From assembly GCA_029248915.1 (NCBI GenBank), contig JAQWIK010000103.1, forward strand, positions 1 to 49,405: DNA of 49,405 nt, written 5' to 3'. The notes beneath the pieces were generated by a model. That model was not told where the DNA came from. It saw only the letters and a program-made list of their open reading frames with translations, and made no database searches. Below, piece by piece: positions 45,535-49,405 of the stretch; position 1 is the stretch's first letter, and every line of letters begins with the position of its first letter. This stretch comes from Paracoccaceae bacterium (GTDB lineage: Bacteria > Pseudomonadota > Alphaproteobacteria > Rhodobacterales > Rhodobacteraceae). The translations under genes were made by a program, and so were the position numbers.

Positions 45535-46158
45535 ATGCGTTTAGTCTGTCCAAATTGCAAAGCAAATTATGAGATCCCTCGTGATGCTGTTCCAATAAGC
45601 GGTAGGGAAGTAAAATGCGACAGCTGTGGACACTCATGGTTTCAAACTCGTACTAAAAAAACTAACAACGAAAAATTAATTGAGCCGGAAATTAAAAGTA
45701 CGGAAGAAAATTTTATAGAAGTAGAGAGTGCGGTATCTAATCAGAAAAAAATTGATCCTTCTGTTATTAAAATATTGAAAGAAGAAGCAAAAAGAGAAAT
45801 TGAAGCTAGAGATCGAGAACGAACAAAACAAAAGACACCATCCAAAAATAATGTGAAAAATGTTAGGAATAATGAGCCCGCAACTCTCACAAGAGATGCT
45901 ATACTTAAGCATCAATCTAATGATGTAATAGCTGAGGCCCTTGAAGATAAGGAAACAAAACAACCAGCAGGCTTCATTTTTGGCTTATTAATAGTTTTAT
46001 CTGCATTATTAGCATACACTTACAACGAACAACTAGTATCGATCTTGCCAGATTCTGAAACCTATGTTGCTTCATATATTGATCTGATTGACAGGATAAG
46101 ATTAGAATTGAACAAGCTCATGGGAAAAGTCATACACTTAATAAACAGTTTGATATGA
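45535..46158 (+). CDS. Zinc-ribbon membrane protein (MJ0042-type N-terminus)
   Basis: A 207-residue protein with an N-terminal zinc ribbon MRLVCPNCKANYEIP...VKCDSCGHSW (Cys5, Cys8, Cys28, Cys31), a charged and partly coiled middle (about residues 40-140, rich in Lys and Glu), and one transmembrane segment (about 146-163). It is predicted as a membrane-anchored protein with the zinc ribbon in the cytoplasm. AAAGGA precedes the ATG. Genes like this are often divergent from ftsE in Rhodobacterales (from memory). Function unknown; metal or nucleic-acid binding is possible. Confidence 0.85.
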   Translation: MRLVCPNCKANYEIPRDAVPISGREVKCDSCGHSWFQTRTKKTNNEKLIEPEIKSTEENFIEVESAVSNQKKIDPSVIKILKEEAKREIEARDRERTKQKTPSKNNVKNVRNNEPATLTRDAILKHQSNDVIAEALEDKETKQPAGFIFGLLIVLSALLAYTYNEQLVSILPDSETYVASYIDLIDRIRLELNKLMGKVIHLINSLI

Positions 46159-46183
46159 AATACTTTTAATTAAGTTTGTAATT

Positions 46184-46783
46184 TTAGTTTTTTAAATCTG
46201 TCTCAATAGCCTTTTGAATCATGTTTAACGCTTGTGGGCTTGACCAATCAGCATCACCGATAAACCGAGCCACTTCCTTATTATCTTTACTTAGTAAAAT
46301 TGTAAGAGGTAGTCCGGCTATCTTAAGAGACCGGGCTAATTTTCCTTTAGGATCTTGATATTTAGTTAGATTCTCGATTGAAGTTTTTTTAAAAAAATTT
46401 TCCACAGATTTTGGAGAATTTCTCATTGTAGCAATGGTTACAACCTTAAAGTTTTTACCGCCTTTTATTGTTTGTAGGTTTGACAAACTTGGCATTTCTT
46501 CCAGACATGGAGCGCACCAAGTTGCCCAAAAATTAATCAAGGTAAGACTGCCAGAAAAGGATTTTAAAATGAGAGGGTCACTATTAAAAGTGTAGAAAAT
46601 TTCTTCACTGACCTCCTTAGGGCTTTCATGCAAAATGAGTTTTTTCATTTCACCAAATTTAAATTCCTCAAGAACAGAAAATTTACTATCCTCAGAAAGC
46701 ACAATATTTGCACAGAAGTTAAAGGCCGTATAAAGAACAACCAACGTTAAAAAATTTTTAGCTCCTCGGTAAGGTAGTTTCAT
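46184..46783 (-). CDS. TlpA-family thioredoxin-like protein
   Basis: A 199-residue membrane-anchored or exported thiol-disulfide protein. I choose the ATG at 46783 because it gives an N-terminal hydrophobic segment (about residues 9-28); the frame is open farther to 46879, but that part would cover argH. The active-site block [19 protein letters not shown] has the WCxPC pair of reducing periplasmic thioredoxins, and [11 protein letters not shown] carries the cis-proline. Its start codon overlaps the argH start codon on the other strand by two bases. Likely job: cytochrome c or oxidase maturation, or disulfide reduction. Confidence 0.88.
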   Translation of the reverse strand: MKLPYRGAKNFLTLVVLYTAFNFCANIVLSEDSKFSVLEEFKFGEMKKLILHESPKEVSEEIFYTFNSDPLILKSFSGSLTLINFWATWCAPCLEEMPSLSNLQTIKGGKNFKVVTIATMRNSPKSVENFFKKTSIENLTKYQDPKGKLARSLKIAGLPLTILLSKDNKEVARFIGDADWSSPQALNMIQKAIETDLKN

Positions 46784-48173
46784 GTCAAAAAAATCCTCTA
46801 ACAAAATGTGGGGCGGTCGGTTTTCTACCGGACCAGATGCTATAATGGAAGCAATTAACGCCTCAATTGATTTTGACAAGCGTTTGGGAGCTCAAGACAT
46901 TGAAGGTTCTATTGCACATGTAAATATGCTGGGCGCAACAGGTATATTAAATGAAAACGACGTATCAGCAATTAAAGTAGGCCTTAAAGAAATCCTCAGT
47001 GAGCTAAATTCAGGTGAATTTTCATTTTCAAAGGCGCTTGAAGATATCCATATGAATATCGAGGCAAAATTAACAGATAAGATAGGAAATCCGGCTGGTC
47101 GGCTTCACACTGCGCGATCACGCAACGATCAAGTGGCGACAGATTTTCGACTTTGGGTTCGAGACCAAATAGATTGGATTGACGAGAATTTGGGGAATTT
47201 AATGAAAGCCTTACTAGAGCAGGCCCAAAGTGGGGTTTCTTGGATCATGCCTGGGTTTACTCATTTACAAACCGCTCAACCAATTACTTGGGGTCATCAC
47301 ATGATGGCATATGTCGAGATGTTCTCCCGAGATCGCTCAAGATTTAAAGATGCAAGAGACAGGATGAACGAGTGCCCGCTAGGTTCTGCGGCATTAGCTG
47401 GTACTTCTTTTCCAATTGATCGAGACCACACTACTAAAGCTCTTGAATTTGATCGCCCAACAGCAAACTCTTTAGACGCTGTAAGTGATCGGGACTTTGC
47501 CTTAGAGTTTTTAGCCTCATCATCCATCTGTGCGATGCATTTAAGTAGATTAGCAGAAGAACTCGTAATTTGGTCTTCAGCACAATTTAAATTTATTGAA
47601 TTATCAGATCGATTTTCGACGGGTTCTTCTATTATGCCTCAGAAAAAAAATCCAGATGCTGCTGAATTGGTACGCGCAAAAATAGGACGAATATTAGGCG
47701 CAAACGTAGGCTTGATGACAGTGATGAAGGGCCTCCCTCTGGCTTATTCGAAAGATATGCAAGAGGATAAAGAGCAAGTTTTTGATGCAGCTGACAGCTT
47801 AAATTTAGCTTTATGTGCGATGGAAGGCATGATCAAAGATTTGACAGCTAATAAAAATAACCTGGAATTAGCAGCTAAATCTGGGTTTTCTACAGCAACT
47901 GATTTAGCGGATTGGTTAGTTAGAGTTTTAAACTTACCCTTTCGAGAAGCACATCACATCACAGGTGAGTTAGTAAGCCTTGCTGAACAATTAGGATGCG
48001 ACTTATCTGATATAAACCTTAAAGATATGCAAAAAATTCATTCAAATATTACAGAGGATGTATTTTCCGTCTTATCTATCCAAAATTCTGTTAAGTCACG
48101 ATCTTCCTACGGAGGCACATCGCCCAAAGAGGTGCAATTTCAGATAGATAGATGGAAAAAGGTGTTAGGATGA
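46782..48173 (+). CDS. argH: Argininosuccinate lyase
   Basis: ArgH splits argininosuccinate into arginine and fumarate, the last step of arginine synthesis. The 463-residue product begins [22 protein letters not shown] and has the family signature [20 protein letters not shown] (about residues 281-300) with the mobile catalytic serine loop, plus EDIHMNIE and [19 protein letters not shown]. The ATG at 46782 lies in the sequence CATG shared with the opposing thioredoxin gene. AAGG lies eight bases upstream. The stop overlaps the start of the lipoprotein gene (ATGA). Confidence 0.97.
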   Translation: MSKKSSNKMWGGRFSTGPDAIMEAINASIDFDKRLGAQDIEGSIAHVNMLGATGILNENDVSAIKVGLKEILSELNSGEFSFSKALEDIHMNIEAKLTDKIGNPAGRLHTARSRNDQVATDFRLWVRDQIDWIDENLGNLMKALLEQAQSGVSWIMPGFTHLQTAQPITWGHHMMAYVEMFSRDRSRFKDARDRMNECPLGSAALAGTSFPIDRDHTTKALEFDRPTANSLDAVSDRDFALEFLASSSICAMHLSRLAEELVIWSSAQFKFIELSDRFSTGSSIMPQKKNPDAAELVRAKIGRILGANVGLMTVMKGLPLAYSKDMQEDKEQVFDAADSLNLALCAMEGMIKDLTANKNNLELAAKSGFSTATDLADWLVRVLNLPFREAHHITGELVSLAEQLGCDLSDINLKDMQKIHSNITEDVFSVLSIQNSVKSRSSYGGTSPKEVQFQIDRWKKVLG

Positions 48174-48268
48174 GGAATTTTGCTTTAATTCTTCTTTTGT
48201 GTTTTGCGATGTCAGGCTGTGGCGTTGATGGCCCACCTAAAGCACCGAGTCAAAACGTTTTTAAATAA
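48170..48268 (+). CDS. Small lipoprotein, LptM-like
   Basis: A 32-codon frame with a lipoprotein signal peptide and lipobox (FAMSGC, lipidated Cys18), followed by the short [12 protein letters not shown] tail typical of the LptM/YifL family, in which CG.xGP.xxP is conserved. Its ATG overlaps the argH stop by four bases. In E. coli LptM helps assemble the LPS transport protein LptD; that role is assumed here. In many proteobacteria such a gene lies just upstream of lysA or dapF, but an aminotransferase follows here. Confidence 0.82.
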   Translation: MRNFALILLLCFAMSGCGVDGPPKAPSQNVFK

Positions 48269-48294
48269 ATCAAAATAGGCTTTTGGAAAATTAC

Positions 48295-49405
48295 ATGACG
48301 CAACTTAAATTCGCTGACAGCATTTCCAGGTTGGGAACAGAATCTGCCTTCACGGTATTAGCTAAAGCAAACGAATTAGCCGCCAACGGGAAAGACATTA
48401 TTAATCTTGGAATTGGCCAACCAGATTTCAGAACGCCCGAACACATAGTCAAAGCTGGGATAAAGGCGCTAGAAAATGGACACCACGGATATACTCCAGC
48501 TAATGGAATTCTTGAATTACGTGAGGCCGTTGCAAATGACTTAAAAAAACGCCACCAAACTGAGGTAAATCCGGATAATATAATAGTTGTTCCAGGTGGA
48601 AAACCAACAATGTTCTTCGCAGTACTTTTATTTGGGGAAAAAGATGCCGAGATAATGTACCCTAATCCGGGATTTCCAATTTATGAGTCTGTAATTAATT
48701 ACACGGGTGCCACCCCTGTTCCAATTGCTTTGAAAGAGGAGAACGGTTTTGCATTCGATGCGCAGACTGTTCTTTCTCAGATTACCGATAAAACCAGGCT
48801 CATAATTATTAATAGCCCAGCTAATCCAACCGGTGGCGTTACTCCCAAATCAGAAGTTGATAAACTAGTTAAAGGGCTAAAAGATCATCCAAATGTAGCT
48901 ATATTATCAGATGAAATTTATAGTCAAATGTTATACAATGGACGTAAGCATGTTAGCCTATTACAGTATCCAGAAATTCGTGACAGGTTGATTGTTTTAG
49001 ATGGTTGGTCAAAAACTTATGCCATGACAGGTTGGCGTATGGGATACGCTGTTTGGCCTGATCAAATGGTTGACCAAGTCACCCGTTTATGTATCAACGA
49101 CCACTCTTGTGTGAACGCTGCTGCGCAATACGCTGGTCTGGCAGCACTTACAGGGCCAGAAGAGCCAATTCTCAGAATGGTTACTGAATTTGATACGAGA
49201 CGTAAAGTTATTGTCTCTGCGCTTAATGGACTAAAAGGAGTTTCATGCATAGATTCAGCTGGTGCATTTTATGCTTTTCCAAATATATCAAATACCGGGC
49301 TCACTTCATCGCAAGCTCAAGATCTATTTCTGGATGAAGCTGGAGTTGCTACTATTGCTGGGACCAGTTTTGGCCAATTCGGAGAAGGATATTTACGATT
49401 TTCAT
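48295..49405 (+). CDS. Class I aminotransferase (partial, C-terminus off the right edge)
   Basis: A pyridoxal-phosphate-dependent aminotransferase of fold type I, about 370 codons read before the window ends. From the ATG at 48295: NLGIGQPDFRTPEHIV (about residues 40-55), NPGFPIYES, SPANPTGGV, ILSDEIYSQMLYNG and the PLP lysine in DGWSKTYAMTGWRMGY (about residues 238-253). These match aspartate/aromatic-type enzymes (AAT family); the substrate cannot be told from the motifs. The start lies 26 bases after the lipoprotein gene, and the frame has no stop up to 49405. Confidence 0.92.
   Translation, partial: MTQLKFADSISRLGTESAFTVLAKANELAANGKDIINLGIGQPDFRTPEHIVKAGIKALENGHHGYTPANGILELREAVANDLKKRHQTEVNPDNIIVVPGGKPTMFFAVLLFGEKDAEIMYPNPGFPIYESVINYTGATPVPIALKEENGFAFDAQTVLSQITDKTRLIIINSPANPTGGVTPKSEVDKLVKGLKDHPNVAILSDEIYSQMLYNGRKHVSLLQYPEIRDRLIVLDGWSKTYAMTGWRMGYAVWPDQMVDQVTRLCINDHSCVNAAAQYAGLAALTGPEEPILRMVTEFDTRRKVIVSALNGLKGVSCIDSAGAFYAFPNISNTGLTSSQAQDLFLDEAGVATIAGTSFGQFGEGYLRFS

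Overview
The window reads as a chromosomal segment of a low-GC alphaproteobacterium, most likely a streamlined marine member of the Rhodobacterales/Roseobacter group. This is inferred from gene content and order: a Paracoccus-type sox cluster with divergent soxRS, a ctaC-ctaB-small ORF-ctaG-ctaE-surf1-thrC cytochrome oxidase block, heterotetrameric sarcosine oxidase soxBDAG, adjacent folD/chorismate mutase/fhs, and ftsE-ftsX-plsC. The DNA is AT-rich throughout, genes overlap or nearly touch, and no gap without a gene exceeds 300 bases. I see no rRNA, tRNA, CRISPR array, insertion sequence, prophage or plasmid function.

Layout. 1-8263: thiosulfate oxidation. On the minus strand lie soxV-W-X-Y-Z-A-B-C-D (soxD runs off the left edge); soxS and the ArsR-type repressor gene soxR point the other way. 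An inverted repeat sits between soxV and soxS, and two consecutive terminator-like hairpins separate soxA from soxB. 8295-10559: ribE, ribD, nrdR. 10678-15157: a YjbQ-family gene, rpoD and dnaG; the leaders of rpoD and dnaG carry clustered GANTC (CcrM-type) sites. 15227-20230: sarcosine oxidase soxB-D-A-G (same letters as the sulfur genes but unrelated). 20426-22242: rimO and a DCC-family thiol protein. 22285-31181: a minus-strand run of an FAD-linked oxidase, a GNAT acetyltransferase, an M16 protease, thrC, surf1 and the aa3-type oxidase genes ctaE, ctaG, a 55-residue membrane protein, ctaB and ctaC. 31365-39964: tldD, topA, the two subunits of a 3-oxoacid CoA-transferase, an Lhr-type helicase and the PdeM phosphoesterase. 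39961-42920: folD, chorismate mutase, fhs. 43088-46158: plsC, ftsX, ftsE and a divergent zinc-ribbon membrane protein. 46184-49405: a TlpA-like thioredoxin whose start codon overlaps that of divergent argH, then an LptM-like lipoprotein and a class I aminotransferase cut by the right edge.

How the parts connect. Periplasmic thiosulfate oxidation feeds electrons to cytochrome c and then the aa3-type oxidase assembled with CtaB, CtaG and Surf1. Sarcosine oxidase yields glycine and 5,10-methylene-tetrahydrofolate, which FolD and Fhs can interconvert with formate. This fits a marine heterotroph that gains extra energy from reduced sulfur and methylated amines. Nothing here looks like an entirely new system. 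The most unusual signals are regulatory: the tandem hairpins inside the sox operon, the GANTC/alternative-hairpin leader of rpoD, the terminator-like hairpin abutting surf1, and the interlocked argH/tlpA start codons.
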